Positions 44,437-53,779 of a stretch of DNA of 64,000 nucleotides are shown in pieces. The notes beneath the pieces are model-generated. The model was not told where the DNA came from. It searched no databases and saw only the letters and a list, made by a program, of their open reading frames with translations. This DNA is from Oligoflexia bacterium (GTDB lineage: Bacteria > Bdellovibrionota > UBA1018): the NCBI GenBank assembly GCA_014378465.1, contig JACMNQ010000013.1:16608-80607 (forward strand), given 5' to 3'. How positions within the stretch are numbered: position 1 is the stretch's first letter; each line of letters opens with the position of its first letter. A program made the translations under genes and the position numbers.

Positions 44437-45118
44437 GCTCATCCGCCTGATTCAGACACGCCCTCTCCAGCTGTATCCGACGGCCAGGGGCTTCATCCTG
44501 TTCTCAGTCACGCATTTCTTCGGAAGGATCTTTTTCAGGCCAGACCACGGCATCACCCTCGGCCAGAATGTGCGCCTTCAGCGGCTGCGCTGCCTGAGCG
44601 CCGAACGCCCCTCAGCTACCATCAAAATCGGCAGCCATTCGATCGTCTACGAAAATGCGAAGCTCGAAGCCTATGGCCAGGGACAACTCATTCTCGGTGA
44701 GAATTGCATCATCGGTGACGCCAGGATCTACAGCCGACTGCGAGTCCAGCTCGGCTCCCGAGTGGTGACCAGCTGGAATGTCTTCATTCAGGATTTTGAC
44801 CCGCACCCGGTGGATCCGTCCCTGCGAAAGATCCAGACTGAGCAGATGTGCGCGGAATTCAGACCTCGCTTCGGGGGAAACACTGAACCGGTTCGACGGC
44901 TGAAGTGGGACTTTCCCGCTCAGGATGTCATCATCGGAAATGACGTCTGGATCGGCGCCAATGTCAGCATTCTCAAAGGCGCTCAGATCGGGGACGGCTG
45001 CGTGATCGCCACAGGCTCCGTAGTCACTGCAGGCATTTATCCAGCCGGCTCCCTTCTGGGCGGAATCCCCGCCAAAGTGATCCGGTCCCTTCTGGAGAAA
45101 GCTGAAGTGCTGACATGA
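44417..45118 (+). CDS. Hexapeptide (left-handed beta-helix) acyltransferase
   Basis: A 233-residue protein with hexapeptide repeats (IKIGSHSIVYENAKL, LGENCIIGDARI) and the C-terminal VIIGNDVWIGANVSILKGA...GGIPAKVIR signature of acetyltransferases that modify sugars. FNDFDPHP-like loop residues (QDFDPHPVDP) hold the likely catalytic His. ATG 44417 was chosen; reading further upstream in the same frame only overlaps the glycosyltransferase. It overlaps the next gene by 4 bases. Confidence 0.88.
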   Translation: MNTLLHKLIRLIQTRPLQLYPTARGFILFSVTHFFGRIFFRPDHGITLGQNVRLQRLRCLSAERPSATIKIGSHSIVYENAKLEAYGQGQLILGENCIIGDARIYSRLRVQLGSRVVTSWNVFIQDFDPHPVDPSLRKIQTEQMCAEFRPRFGGNTEPVRRLKWDFPAQDVIIGNDVWIGANVSILKGAQIGDGCVIATGSVVTAGIYPAGSLLGGIPAKVIRSLLEKAEVLT

Positions 45119-45768
45119 ATTCCGTTTTACGCCAGTCCATCAAAATGGGAATGGGTCTGAGCCTTGGGCTGCTCCCCTTTCCAGAGCATCCCACTTTCGG
45201 GGAGCAGGGTCTGCACCTCAGGTGGAGACTGGGCTGGATCAAGGGCTGGCTTTTGAGGCCGTATTGGAAGCTTTGCGCTCACTTCGGCGGCACTCGCCTT
45301 CAGATCGGCAAACGCTTCTCCCTCCAGGGTCAGTTGAAACTGAGTGGGCCAGGCACCGTCATCCTCGGCGATGACGTGATCATGGACGCCGTGTGCACCC
45401 CTTTCACGCATTCGCGAACAGCCGTCATTCAGATCGGTTCGTGCTGCTTCGTGAATGGGACCCGTTTTGGCTGCTCCGAGCGGATCGATATCGGGGACGA
45501 GTGCATTCTCGCAGACGCGCGAATCATGGATACGGACTTTCATGCGGTCCACAGAAACCGAAACTTGCCGGGAATGCGTCCGGAAGTCGCCCCGATCAGG
45601 ATCGGCCGCAACGTGTGGATTGCGGCCGGCTCCGCAGTCCTCAAAGGAATCACCATCGGTTCGCATTCCGTCATCGCCTTCGGATCCGTGGTCACTCGGG
45701 ATGTTCCCGAAGGTCGTATTTACGGCGGCAACCCGGCCCGTGATCTGGGCGAGGTGCCTCTCTCATGA
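45115..45768 (+). CDS. Hexapeptide (left-handed beta-helix) acyltransferase
   Basis: A 217-residue relative of the preceding gene. Repeats include VILGDDVIMDAV and IDIGDECILADARI, then DTDFHAVHRN with a candidate catalytic His, and IRIGRNVWIAAGSAVLKGI...GGNPARDLG at the C-terminus. Two tandem enzymes of this class suggest two acyl decorations on the repeat unit, or sequential modification of different sugars. ATGA overlaps join it to both neighbours. Confidence 0.9.
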   Translation: MNSVLRQSIKMGMGLSLGLLPFPEHPTFGEQGLHLRWRLGWIKGWLLRPYWKLCAHFGGTRLQIGKRFSLQGQLKLSGPGTVILGDDVIMDAVCTPFTHSRTAVIQIGSCCFVNGTRFGCSERIDIGDECILADARIMDTDFHAVHRNRNLPGMRPEVAPIRIGRNVWIAAGSAVLKGITIGSHSVIAFGSVVTRDVPEGRIYGGNPARDLGEVPLS

Positions 45769-46946
45769 TCGTTCACCTCTTCAACTCCTCCGTGGTCAGC
45801 GGACCTGAGACTCTCGTGCTGCCCGCACTTCGGGAGTGGGGAGAAAAAGTGTGCATCGTCTTTCTGGCCGAATCACGCCTTTCTGAGGATGCTCAGCGAT
45901 CTCCCGTGGAGTACGCCCGCAAGCTGGGGCATGAGGTTCATTCAGTTCCGGTAAGAAGTCGCTGGGACCGGAAAGCGTTTCTCGAACTCAGACAGTTGCT
46001 CGACCGAATCCAGCCTGCCGCCGTCCACGCCCATGACGTCAAAGCCAGTCTTTACGCTCTGAAGGCTTCTCAACTCAAGATCGGCAAGCCAGTCGAAACT
46101 GGCAAATTCAAGCTCATCTCAACCCATCACGGAGCAGCCGCGCGGAAGGGCAAAATACGCCTCTACGAAGAATTCTACGTACGCATGCTGCTCCCGCATT
46201 TTGATGCCACCCTCTGCGTCTGTGAAAGCGACCGCCTCTCCCTGCTCCGCCGCGGATTGCGCGCCGAAAAGCTGCATCTCCATCTCAACGGTGCTGACCG
46301 AGATTGGGTTGCGCCTGAGGAACGTTCGGACGCCCAGCTCAAGATCCGGGAGCGGTGGAATCAGATCGCCGTGCCAGGGCTCCCCCTGCCCGACCTTAAG
46401 CCCAGGCTTCTTCTAGGAGCAGTGGCCCGCCTGAGCTCGGAGAAACGTCATGACCGCATGCTGAGAGCGCTGAAAGTGATTCGGAATCTTCACCCCGAAC
46501 TGCCGATCTCTCTGGTGTGCTTTGGCATCGGCGATCAAGACCAGGCGCTGCGGACACTGGCTCATGAACTCGGCGTCGAAGATTCAGTCCACTGGATGGG
46601 ATATTCAAAAACCATCGGTCAAGAGATGGCGGGCTTTGATCTGCTTCTCTGCCTCTCGGACGGCGAAGGCATTCCAGTCAACCTGATTGAAGCCGGTTGG
46701 ACTGGAACTCCCGTGCTTTCCACGCGTGTGGGGGGAATTCCTGATCTCATTCCGGACCCCAGCGTGGGTTTCCTGGTGGAAAAGACCCAGACGGACGAAT
46801 TCATCGGCAGGAAGATGAGTGAGCTGCTTCTCAATCCTCACCTTCTCAGAGAAACGGGTCAGCGCTATCAGGAACGGGTATGCAGCACTTTTTCACAGAA
46901 GGCGTGGCTCGACCGCCTTGAAGAGATTTACGCCACTCTCACCTGA
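45765..46946 (+). CDS. Glycosyltransferase, GT4 type
   Basis: A 393-residue GT-B enzyme. VHAHDVKASLYALKAS and STHHGAAARKGKIRLYE belong to the acceptor domain, LLGAVARLSSEKRHDRML to the inter-domain region, and SDGEGIPVNLIEAGWTGTPV to the donor-binding Glu-x7-Glu motif. Last gene of the plus-strand run begun by the deacetylase; the 44 bases after it separate it from a convergent gene and contain no clear terminator. Confidence 0.92.
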   Translation: MIVHLFNSSVVSGPETLVLPALREWGEKVCIVFLAESRLSEDAQRSPVEYARKLGHEVHSVPVRSRWDRKAFLELRQLLDRIQPAAVHAHDVKASLYALKASQLKIGKPVETGKFKLISTHHGAAARKGKIRLYEEFYVRMLLPHFDATLCVCESDRLSLLRRGLRAEKLHLHLNGADRDWVAPEERSDAQLKIRERWNQIAVPGLPLPDLKPRLLLGAVARLSSEKRHDRMLRALKVIRNLHPELPISLVCFGIGDQDQALRTLAHELGVEDSVHWMGYSKTIGQEMAGFDLLLCLSDGEGIPVNLIEAGWTGTPVLSTRVGGIPDLIPDPSVGFLVEKTQTDEFIGRKMSELLLNPHLLRETGQRYQERVCSTFSQKAWLDRLEEIYATLT

Positions 46947-46990
46947 AACCCGCTTGAACTGGAACAGAACTGGAGCAGGCTGAATGGAAA

Positions 46991-48082
46991 TCAGGCGGAA
47001 GCGATCTCGCCGCTTCGCATCTTTTCGAGCCCTTTACGACGCACGGCTTGCTGAATTCGACGTTTGCGACCTTCAGTGCCACCGGAAAGCATCACGGAAG
47101 TGGTATTGAAGACGATCGTGGCATCCAACCAGGGCGAGCGCTTCATCAGATAAAAAAGGTCAAATTCCAGCTTGCGGCGCGAATCAGCCGTTGAATTGGC
47201 GTAACCCTGTCTCACCTGCGCCCAACCCGTGATTCCGGGTTTGACCAGGGTGCGGAGGGAGAACATCGGGATCTCCTTTTCGAGCTGTTCAACGAACACC
47301 GGGCGTTCCGGACGAGGTCCGATGAAACTCAGCTCGCCGCGAGCGACATTGAGAAGCTGAGGGAGTTCATCCAGATGGGTGGCCCTGAGCAAGGCTCCGA
47401 CAGGACTCAGACGGGAATCGTCGGCAGCGGCACTGGCCCAGACCGGACCGTTCTTTTCGGCATCCGTCCGCATGCTCCGGAACTTCACGATTTCAAAAGG
47501 GCGGGACTTCAAGCCGACCCGGGTCTGCCTGTAAAAAATGGGCCCTTCGCTCGTCAACTTCACCAGTAGGGAAACCAGCAGGAACACGGGACTCAGAAGG
47601 ATCAGCATGAAGAACGCGAGAACGGGCTCAACCGCATATTTGACTGCGGAATAGAGCCGAAGTGAAGGATCCTGGAATGTCCCCTTCTGTGCCAGATTGC
47701 GAATCATTTCGGAGGGATCTGAAGAAACTACGGGATCAATTTCCAGAAGCGCGCCTTCGAAATCCAAAACGCGCTTGCCATCGAGATGGGCTCTGTAAAT
47801 GATCTGAATGATTTCACTCTGGGTGATCGATTTGGAAGTGACGACCAGGGCCTTGGTGCGGGAGACCAGCTGGTTCAATTTTTCAATGTCCACCGGACTG
47901 CCCAGCTCGTCTCCTGCAAGAGTGCCGGAAACCAGAATCTTGTGACTTCCGAAATATTGCTGAAGGACTGCCCGAAGGCGGACTTCTTCGTCAGGAAAAA
48001 TCACGAAAAGCAGGTTCTTGTGGAGTCCTTTGAAAATGAAACGGGTCGAATTCATTCTGACAAACAGGTATTTCAGTTCCAA
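46991..48082 (-). CDS. Initiating sugar-phosphate transferase (WcaJ/WbaP-type C-terminal domain)
   Basis: About 363 residues. The catalytic domain starts near residue 145 with one membrane helix (FFMLILLSPVFLLVSLLV), then EGPIFYRQTRVGL, VKFRSMRTDA, HLDELPQLLNVARGELSFIGPRPER and LVKPGITGWAQVRQGYA, the signature of polyprenyl-phosphate glycosylphosphotransferases that load the first sugar. The N-terminal part is a short soluble domain instead of the usual four helices. I placed the start at TTG 48082 because AAGGAG lies 5 bases upstream; GTG 48115 and ATG 48055 are alternatives. It overlaps the end of the GT2 gene by 10 bases, so the two are coupled. Confidence 0.9.
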   Translation of the reverse strand: MELKYLFVRMNSTRFIFKGLHKNLLFVIFPDEEVRLRAVLQQYFGSHKILVSGTLAGDELGSPVDIEKLNQLVSRTKALVVTSKSITQSEIIQIIYRAHLDGKRVLDFEGALLEIDPVVSSDPSEMIRNLAQKGTFQDPSLRLYSAVKYAVEPVLAFFMLILLSPVFLLVSLLVKLTSEGPIFYRQTRVGLKSRPFEIVKFRSMRTDAEKNGPVWASAAADDSRLSPVGALLRATHLDELPQLLNVARGELSFIGPRPERPVFVEQLEKEIPMFSLRTLVKPGITGWAQVRQGYANSTADSRRKLEFDLFYLMKRSPWLDATIVFNTTSVMLSGGTEGRKRRIQQAVRRKGLEKMRSGEIASA

Positions 48083-49356
48083 GAGATCTCCTTCTCGTTC
48101 TTCAACGAGAGCCACAGTCGAGGGCAGTCAAGTCCTGATAGAAACGCCATCAGCAATCGGCGCATCCAATTCGAACGGTACACAAATGCGAAAAGGGTCG
48201 AGCTCAAAAAGATTCCCACGATGATGCCAGTTCCATCATTTCGAAAAGCAGGAGCGAGGAGAGCAACTGTCATACCAATGCCAAGACCGAGAAAAAGCAC
48301 CCAGTAGGCCCAGAAAAGACGAAAAATTCTACGCGAAGCCACTGCCATCGCGTAGGGACTCCGAACGAAAGACTGGAAAAAATCTGCCAGGTAGATTCCA
48401 TCAACCCACTGCAGATTTCCAAGGACGAGACGCCTGCGGCGACGAATTTCGAGGCCGAGCTCGCTGCGAACACCGACATCGGTGACCCAGCCATCCACGG
48501 CGCCAGCGCCCTGCTCCGAGGTTCTGGCCGCGAGATAAACGATCCGATGAGTAGGAAAACGCAGACGAAGGCTGAGCGGGATCACGACATCGTCGTTCAA
48601 CCAGGTGCGGTTCTTCAAGGTCTTCAGAACGGTCAGAAGCGTTTCTTTCCGGTAAAATACGGTAGCGCCGTGAACACTGGTCGGTCCACCCGCATGATTT
48701 TCAAGGCTCTTGAGAAGCTGTTCGAGCTTCCAGTTGGCCCTTTCCAGGGCACCCCCGCCGGCTAACCCACGTTCCGGGAGATAAGACGGGGCCACCGCCA
48801 GAACAGCGTCGTCAGACCAATGCCTGGAAACTTCTCGAACTAAATCACGATGCCAGATGCTTCCACAATCGACGAAAGCGATCCAGGTCGCCTGACTCTG
48901 CTCTGCCAGGAGAGCCAGCATAGTCCATTTTCCGGCACTCCCGAAGTTCGGAACCGTGGCTATTTCCAGCGACGGATGTCGTGCGGAGAATTGCTCGACT
49001 TTCAGGGCTGTCCCGTCCGTGCAATGGTCCAGTCCAACGGTGACTTTCGTCTGGAGACGAGAGCCGAAATGTTCACTCTGAACGAAGGAGCTGATCGACA
49101 CTGAAACAGATTCGAGTGTCCTTTCAATGACCTCCGCTTCATTGTGTGCAGTGACAAGAACTTCAAACGTGAGTGACTCCCGTGAGGACGCCGCCTGCAA
49201 CGGTCGGCGCTTCACTACTTTTGCGAAGAGGACCGGTGCAAGGCTTCCCAGGAGGCTCCATGAGAGTCCGAAGGCACCGACTGCAATCAATCCAAAAGCG
49301 GTGGCGGATGCGAAGCCGACAGGGAGAGAGATGGAGAGGAACTGCGTGCTATTCAT
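48073..49356 (-). CDS. Membrane glycosyltransferase, GT2 family
   Basis: A 427-residue processive-type GT2 protein: N-terminal membrane helix (about 10-45), a GT-A domain (VLVTAHNEAEVIERTLESV; LDHCTDGTA; WIAFVDCGSIW; LNDDVVIPL; QWVDGIYL) and two or three C-terminal helices (about 330-400). HGATVFYRKE lies in the acceptor region. ATG 49356 was taken as the start because the helix begins there; frames further upstream are probably intergenic. Divergent from the GT4 gene at 49532, with an operator-like palindrome between. Confidence 0.88.
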   Translation of the reverse strand: MNSTQFLSISLPVGFASATAFGLIAVGAFGLSWSLLGSLAPVLFAKVVKRRPLQAASSRESLTFEVLVTAHNEAEVIERTLESVSVSISSFVQSEHFGSRLQTKVTVGLDHCTDGTALKVEQFSARHPSLEIATVPNFGSAGKWTMLALLAEQSQATWIAFVDCGSIWHRDLVREVSRHWSDDAVLAVAPSYLPERGLAGGGALERANWKLEQLLKSLENHAGGPTSVHGATVFYRKETLLTVLKTLKNRTWLNDDVVIPLSLRLRFPTHRIVYLAARTSEQGAGAVDGWVTDVGVRSELGLEIRRRRRLVLGNLQWVDGIYLADFFQSFVRSPYAMAVASRRIFRLFWAYWVLFLGLGIGMTVALLAPAFRNDGTGIIVGIFLSSTLFAFVYRSNWMRRLLMAFLSGLDCPRLWLSLKNEKEISWN

Positions 49357-49480
49357 AACTCTATGAGAAAAATCCGTGCATTTTGCCGAACCCTCGGATT
49401 GCATGCACGACACTGTTTCTGTACTACCCCACTGGAAAATCAAGTTTCGATGGCCCGTGTTAAACTAAAACGTCAGACTT

Positions 49481-49497
49481 TACAAAAGCATTTTGTA
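49481..49497. promoter_or_regulatory. Palindrome between divergent glycosyltransferase genes, possible operator
   Basis: TACAAAA and TTTTGTA form an exact 7-bp inverted repeat around GCA in the A/T-rich 175-base divergent region. It lies 125 bases before the GT2 gene and 35 bases before the GT4 gene, so it could overlap the promoter of the latter. Confidence 0.4.
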
Positions 49498-49531
49498 GCA
49501 CAATTTATTTTTGGTTTGAGTATAAGCGGCC

Positions 49532-50821
49532 GTGGACTCAGCAGTGAACTTCAACTTGAACAAATCCAAGACGGACTCATCAGAATTGATCTGGATCACG
49601 CCCAAGTGGCCGCTCCCGGCCGATGACGGTGCCAAACAGGCCAATACTCAGTTGATTCACAATCTTGCTCTCCAGGGGCAGGTCATTCACTTCTGCCCTT
49701 TGATCACCAAACATGAACTGGAAATCGATTTCGAGCGTGCGAAGAGGGACCTGGCGGTCACAGACGTCACTCCCATCATCCGTCCCTCGACCACCGTCTT
49801 GCGAAGATTTCTTCATCTCCTGTCAAATCCATTTACCGCCCTGACCTTGGCTCCCTTTGCGGAACGTGAAGTTGCGAATCAGATCCGAAACGTGATCGAT
49901 CGTTTTCCCGATGCTCTCGTCGTGCACGACGGTCTCCATTGCGCCGGCTGGACTCTTCGCCGGCTCGAGAAAGACGCAAGAACTCGGCCGACTCTGATTT
50001 ACCGCGCGCATAACGTCGAAAGCGCTCTGTGGGAAAGTGCAGCGAAGGAAAGGCCCTGGTCCTCTCCATTCGGGTGGTTTCTGCGCTTCCAGAAAATCCT
50101 GATGGAAAGATTTGAAAGGAAAGTTGCCCAGGACTCGTTCCGCGTTTTTCCAGTTTCGGATGTGGACGCCCGAATCTTCAGATCCTGGATCTCCGAGTCC
50201 CGAGTCATCACCCTCCCGATCGGGATGGCAACGGCAGCAGTCCGGTCAGAGGAAGAAGTCGATGGATCACGTCCGCTCCGCCTGCTCTTCGTCGGAAAGC
50301 TTGACTGGGCACCCAATCGCGATGGACTCCTGTGGTTCCTCAGGGAAGTGTGGCCAGAAGTCTGCCGCGTTCGCGCTGACATTGAACTCACGATCGTCGG
50401 CTCTGGAATTCCTTCCGCCACACTCGCGGAGAAATTCAAAATGCCGCGGGTGAATTTCCTGGGTCGAGTGGACAGTCTGGTGCCTCATTACCAGGCGTGT
50501 GATGTCACTCTCGTCCCCATCTTCTATGGCAGTGGTACCCGAGTGAAAGCGATTGAATCCTGTATCCATGAAAAGCCCTGTCTCAGTACCGCGCTGGGAG
50601 TCGAAGGTCTTGATCTCTCAGGTGACACCCATTATTTTCGCGCCGAAGACGCACGGGAGTGGATCGACACTCTGGTCAGTCTCAGCAACCTGGAAACGGC
50701 GGAGCGAGGAAAGAAGGCCTGCCTCCACATCAGAGATCGCTTCGATCCAGTCAAAATCGCGCGTAAATTCGGCGAATCGCTTCGCGCTGTACCCGGAACG
50801 GAGCCGGCGGTGCATCCATGA
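49532..50821 (+). CDS. Glycosyltransferase, GT4 type
   Basis: A 429-residue GT-B enzyme. LIWITPKWPLPADDGAK opens the fold, IYRAHNVESALWES and FPVSDVDARIFRS belong to the acceptor domain, LLFVGKLDWAPNRDGLLWF is the linker-strand motif, and PIFYGSGTRVKAIESCI the donor site. The start is GTG 49532; no Shine-Dalgarno is visible and a TATAAG lies 5 bases upstream. It overlaps the acyltransferase gene by 4 bases. Confidence 0.9.
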   Translation: MDSAVNFNLNKSKTDSSELIWITPKWPLPADDGAKQANTQLIHNLALQGQVIHFCPLITKHELEIDFERAKRDLAVTDVTPIIRPSTTVLRRFLHLLSNPFTALTLAPFAEREVANQIRNVIDRFPDALVVHDGLHCAGWTLRRLEKDARTRPTLIYRAHNVESALWESAAKERPWSSPFGWFLRFQKILMERFERKVAQDSFRVFPVSDVDARIFRSWISESRVITLPIGMATAAVRSEEEVDGSRPLRLLFVGKLDWAPNRDGLLWFLREVWPEVCRVRADIELTIVGSGIPSATLAEKFKMPRVNFLGRVDSLVPHYQACDVTLVPIFYGSGTRVKAIESCIHEKPCLSTALGVEGLDLSGDTHYFRAEDAREWIDTLVSLSNLETAERGKKACLHIRDRFDPVKIARKFGESLRAVPGTEPAVHP

Positions 50822-52020
50822 GTGCGATTCTCAGATCAGGTCGAGATTTTTCCAGCTTGACCGGACTTCGCACCCTTTTCATCATCTGGGTGATGTTCTC
50901 CCACGCTCCGACGGAAGTGGTGCCTCCATTTCTTCGATCCATTCAGACCCACTGGACTTTTGGGGTGGATGGGTTTCTGGCGATCAGCGGCTTTCTGGTC
51001 ACACGCAGCCTCATGGACTGTCAGAATCGATGGGGCGACGTCGAAGGAGGACTTGGAAGAAATCGCACTGCAGTGCTTGAGTATCTGGTTCGAAGAGTCA
51101 GCCGAATCTGGCCGCCCTATTTCGCGATGTTGGGTTTTCTTGGGATCTTCGGCTACTTCTCCCAAGGCGCATTTCATCAACAGCTGATCGTCTTGGGGAA
51201 TTCCCTGATCAGTTTTCCGCTGTTTTTCGCGAACTACACGATGGCTCCGGTCCATGGGCATATTCCGTTGATCCTGCAGGCCTACTGGTCGATATCGTAT
51301 CAGGAGCAGTTCTACCTCCTGATTCTTCTTCTCCTCGCCTTGAACAGGAAGCGCTGGGTTCCGGTTCTGATTGTGGCGACTCTGGGATCGATCTTTGTCA
51401 GAGTGCTCACGACTCTTCGCTTTGAAGAGAAGACGGGTCATGCCTTTCAGTTGGAGACTTTTCTTCATCTCAACCTGGATGCAATGGGCTGGGGATGCAT
51501 CGCCTGGCTGGCTTACGAACACCTTTCATTCCTCTGGAGCCGCCCGCGACGCGCCTGGATCAGTACCGGAGTCATCCTCTCCCTCCTGATCCTTTCGATC
51601 GCACTCCGAAGTTTTGCCACAGATGACTTCTCGAGGGCGATGCTCTCGACAATCAGGGCACCCCTTCTCGCGCTCCTGGTCCGGATGATCTGCGAGTTTG
51701 ACTCTTCTAACCTGCCTCCCATTCGCCTTCTCAAAAGCCGTCTCATGCAGACGATCGGCAAGGCGACTTACGAGATCTTTCTGCTTCATATCGTTGTATA
51801 CGCGGTGCTACAGAAGACCCCACTGAAGTACTCCCCGTGGTTTCTGTCGGTTTCGTATCCCATTTCATTTGCGGTCGGTTACCTGGCTTACCGGGGATTT
51901 GGATTGCCGGCACAGCGCTGGCTCAAAATGAGGTTGCGTGGACCATTGGGATTGAGCAGGAATGTCAGCTCCAAAGGGACTGGCGCATCCGTCTGTCCAC
52001 CGCGGACTTTTTCATTGTAA
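50818..52020 (+). CDS. Acyltransferase family 3 (OafA-type) membrane protein
   Basis: A 400-residue integral membrane O-acyltransferase with about ten helices. LRTLFIIWVMFSHAPTEV holds the conserved His, GVDGFLAISGFLVTRSL, VRRVSRIWPPYFAML and WSISYQEQFYLLILL are the family motifs. It would acylate sugars of the polymer or of its lipid-linked precursor, drawing acyl groups across the membrane. Co-translated with the upstream glycosyltransferase (ATGA). Confidence 0.92.
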   Translation: MSAILRSGRDFSSLTGLRTLFIIWVMFSHAPTEVVPPFLRSIQTHWTFGVDGFLAISGFLVTRSLMDCQNRWGDVEGGLGRNRTAVLEYLVRRVSRIWPPYFAMLGFLGIFGYFSQGAFHQQLIVLGNSLISFPLFFANYTMAPVHGHIPLILQAYWSISYQEQFYLLILLLLALNRKRWVPVLIVATLGSIFVRVLTTLRFEEKTGHAFQLETFLHLNLDAMGWGCIAWLAYEHLSFLWSRPRRAWISTGVILSLLILSIALRSFATDDFSRAMLSTIRAPLLALLVRMICEFDSSNLPPIRLLKSRLMQTIGKATYEIFLLHIVVYAVLQKTPLKYSPWFLSVSYPISFAVGYLAYRGFGLPAQRWLKMRLRGPLGLSRNVSSKGTGASVCPPRTFSL

Positions 52021-52084
52021 AACTCGTGAAAGAAGATGATACCAGCCCAACTTGAGTTTTGATGCAGGGGGAGACCTGAGAACA

Positions 52085-53005
52085 ATGAAGACTGTAATGA
52101 CCCAGCAGACGTGGATTCAGTTGCCCGAGAAGCGGTTCGAGAGTGAAGAGCTCGCTCCCGTTCAACACGGTCTGTCCAATCACCCGCTTCTTCAGATGGA
52201 CGAACTTCTCAATCTCGCACTTCGCATGCCCGCGGATCAGGTCCGATTTTACAGCGGCAGCCAGGTGCCGATCACTCAAAGCCTCGAGACGGTGGCCGAA
52301 CGTTTTTCCAACGGCATGACTCTCGCGGACACCATGAAACACATGGATACTGCTGGCTCCTATGTCTTCCTCGGACAGGTCCAGACGGATCCGGTCTACA
52401 AGGCATTGGTTGATGAAGTGCTCGACCAGATCGAGCCGATGATCATCGCTCAAACTCCAGGGCTCAAAAAAGGCAATCGACTGGAGCGTCGTGAAGGCTG
52501 GATTTTCATTTCCTCCCCCGGGGCCGTCACTCCCTACCACCGCGACCACGAAACCAACTTTCTCTGTCAGGTCCGTGGCAAGAAGACCGTGCATGTGTGG
52601 GACGCGCGCGATCGTGAAGTCTGCTCAGAGTCCGAAAACGAAACTTTTCACGGCGCTCACACCCTCAAAGCCACGATCTATCGTCCGGAGCTCGAAGCCA
52701 AGGCGAGGATATTTGAACTCCGTGCCGGGGACGGTGCCTACATGCCTTACACCAATCCTCACTGGGTCAAGAATGGAGATGAAGTCTCCATTTCACTCAG
52801 TGTCACTTATCACACTGCAGTGACCGATCGGATTCGCAACCTCTATCGAGTCAACCACACCCTTCGAAACAAGGGCTATCAGCCCGAGGTCGTTGGCCGC
52901 AGCCCGATGCTGGATGCGCTCAAATACGCAAGTTACGAGAGCTTCAAGCGCGCGAAGCGCCTGCTCAAAGACGATCCTCATTACCGGACGACCGCGTACA
53001 CCTGA
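52085..53005 (+). CDS. JmjC/cupin-like Fe(II)-dependent oxygenase candidate (paralogue)
   Basis: A 306-residue paralogue of the protein at 10619. Shared blocks are HPLLQMxxLL, YSGxQxPxTQ, GSYVFL, FISSPGAVTPYHRDHE, the distal HWVKNGDEVSIS and the C-terminal YHTxxTDRIRN. The HRD and PHW residues give the same metal triad. It stands at the end of the exopolysaccharide block, 64 bases after the OafA-like gene, and does not overlap it. A GGGGGAG lies upstream of ATG 52085. Its substrate is unknown; identity to the other copy looks near 50 percent by eye. Confidence 0.85.
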   Translation: MKTVMTQQTWIQLPEKRFESEELAPVQHGLSNHPLLQMDELLNLALRMPADQVRFYSGSQVPITQSLETVAERFSNGMTLADTMKHMDTAGSYVFLGQVQTDPVYKALVDEVLDQIEPMIIAQTPGLKKGNRLERREGWIFISSPGAVTPYHRDHETNFLCQVRGKKTVHVWDARDREVCSESENETFHGAHTLKATIYRPELEAKARIFELRAGDGAYMPYTNPHWVKNGDEVSISLSVTYHTAVTDRIRNLYRVNHTLRNKGYQPEVVGRSPMLDALKYASYESFKRAKRLLKDDPHYRTTAYT

Positions 53006-53086
53006 TCCCTTCCAACTGCTGCACGGCAGAGTCGCCAGGAATCCTACTTGCACTGTTTTCACTCTGAGCCGAAGGACTGGTGCAAC

Positions 53087-53779
53087 ATGAGACCTTATGT
53101 GATCTGCCATATGATGGGGACCCTCGACGGACGAATCAAATCAGCTCACTGGGGCCTCAAAAACGCCTCGAAGTACTTTGAGGATCAGGCGGCGAAGATC
53201 AAGGTTGATGCGTGGCTCGCAGGGCGCACGACCATGGAAGAATTTTCGAGTCAGAAGCCTTATCGAAGGCGGAAAGGCAGATTCAACCTGCCGAAGACCG
53301 ACTTTGTCGCCGAGCACCGCGGAAAGTCGTTCGCCGTCGCAATCGATCCGTCGGGCAAGTGCCATTGGGATTCGAAGTCCATGCCATCGGAACACATCAT
53401 CGAAGTCCTCACAGAAAAGGTCTCGACCGAGTACTTGGACCACCTGCGTTCCAGCGGTGTCTCCTATGTTTTCGGCGGAAAAACAGCGCTGAATCTCGCA
53501 CTGGTCCTCCGGAAGCTGCGTAAATGTTTCAACATCAGGCGCCTCCGGATTGATGGTGGAGGGCATGTGAACGGCTCCTTTCTCAAAGCCGGACTCATCG
53601 ATGAATTCAGCCTGGTACTCAGTCCGCTGGCCGACGGCAGGACCGGCTCTCCCTCCGTTTTCGAAGTGAGCGATGACTCTGCCGGGAGGAAGGCCACGCG
53701 ATTCAGAATCAAATCGATCAGAAGGATTGATCGCGATTTTCTATGGATACGCTACGTCGCGGTCAAAAGCTCGAAATAG
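53087..53779 (+). CDS. RibD C-terminal-domain (DHFR-like) reductase
   Basis: A 230-residue NADPH-dependent reductase of the RibD-C family. MRPYVICHMMGTLDGRI matches the N-terminal strand and 'S/T-x-DG' element, AWLAGRTTMEEF the following helix, and GGKTALNLALVLRKL and RRLRIDGGGHVNGSFLKAGLIDEFSLVLSP the cofactor and core motifs. No RibD deaminase domain is attached and no riboflavin genes are near, so a pterin or other small-molecule substrate is as likely as the riboflavin precursor. Confidence 0.88.
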   Translation: MRPYVICHMMGTLDGRIKSAHWGLKNASKYFEDQAAKIKVDAWLAGRTTMEEFSSQKPYRRRKGRFNLPKTDFVAEHRGKSFAVAIDPSGKCHWDSKSMPSEHIIEVLTEKVSTEYLDHLRSSGVSYVFGGKTALNLALVLRKLRKCFNIRRLRIDGGGHVNGSFLKAGLIDEFSLVLSPLADGRTGSPSVFEVSDDSAGRKATRFRIKSIRRIDRDFLWIRYVAVKSSK

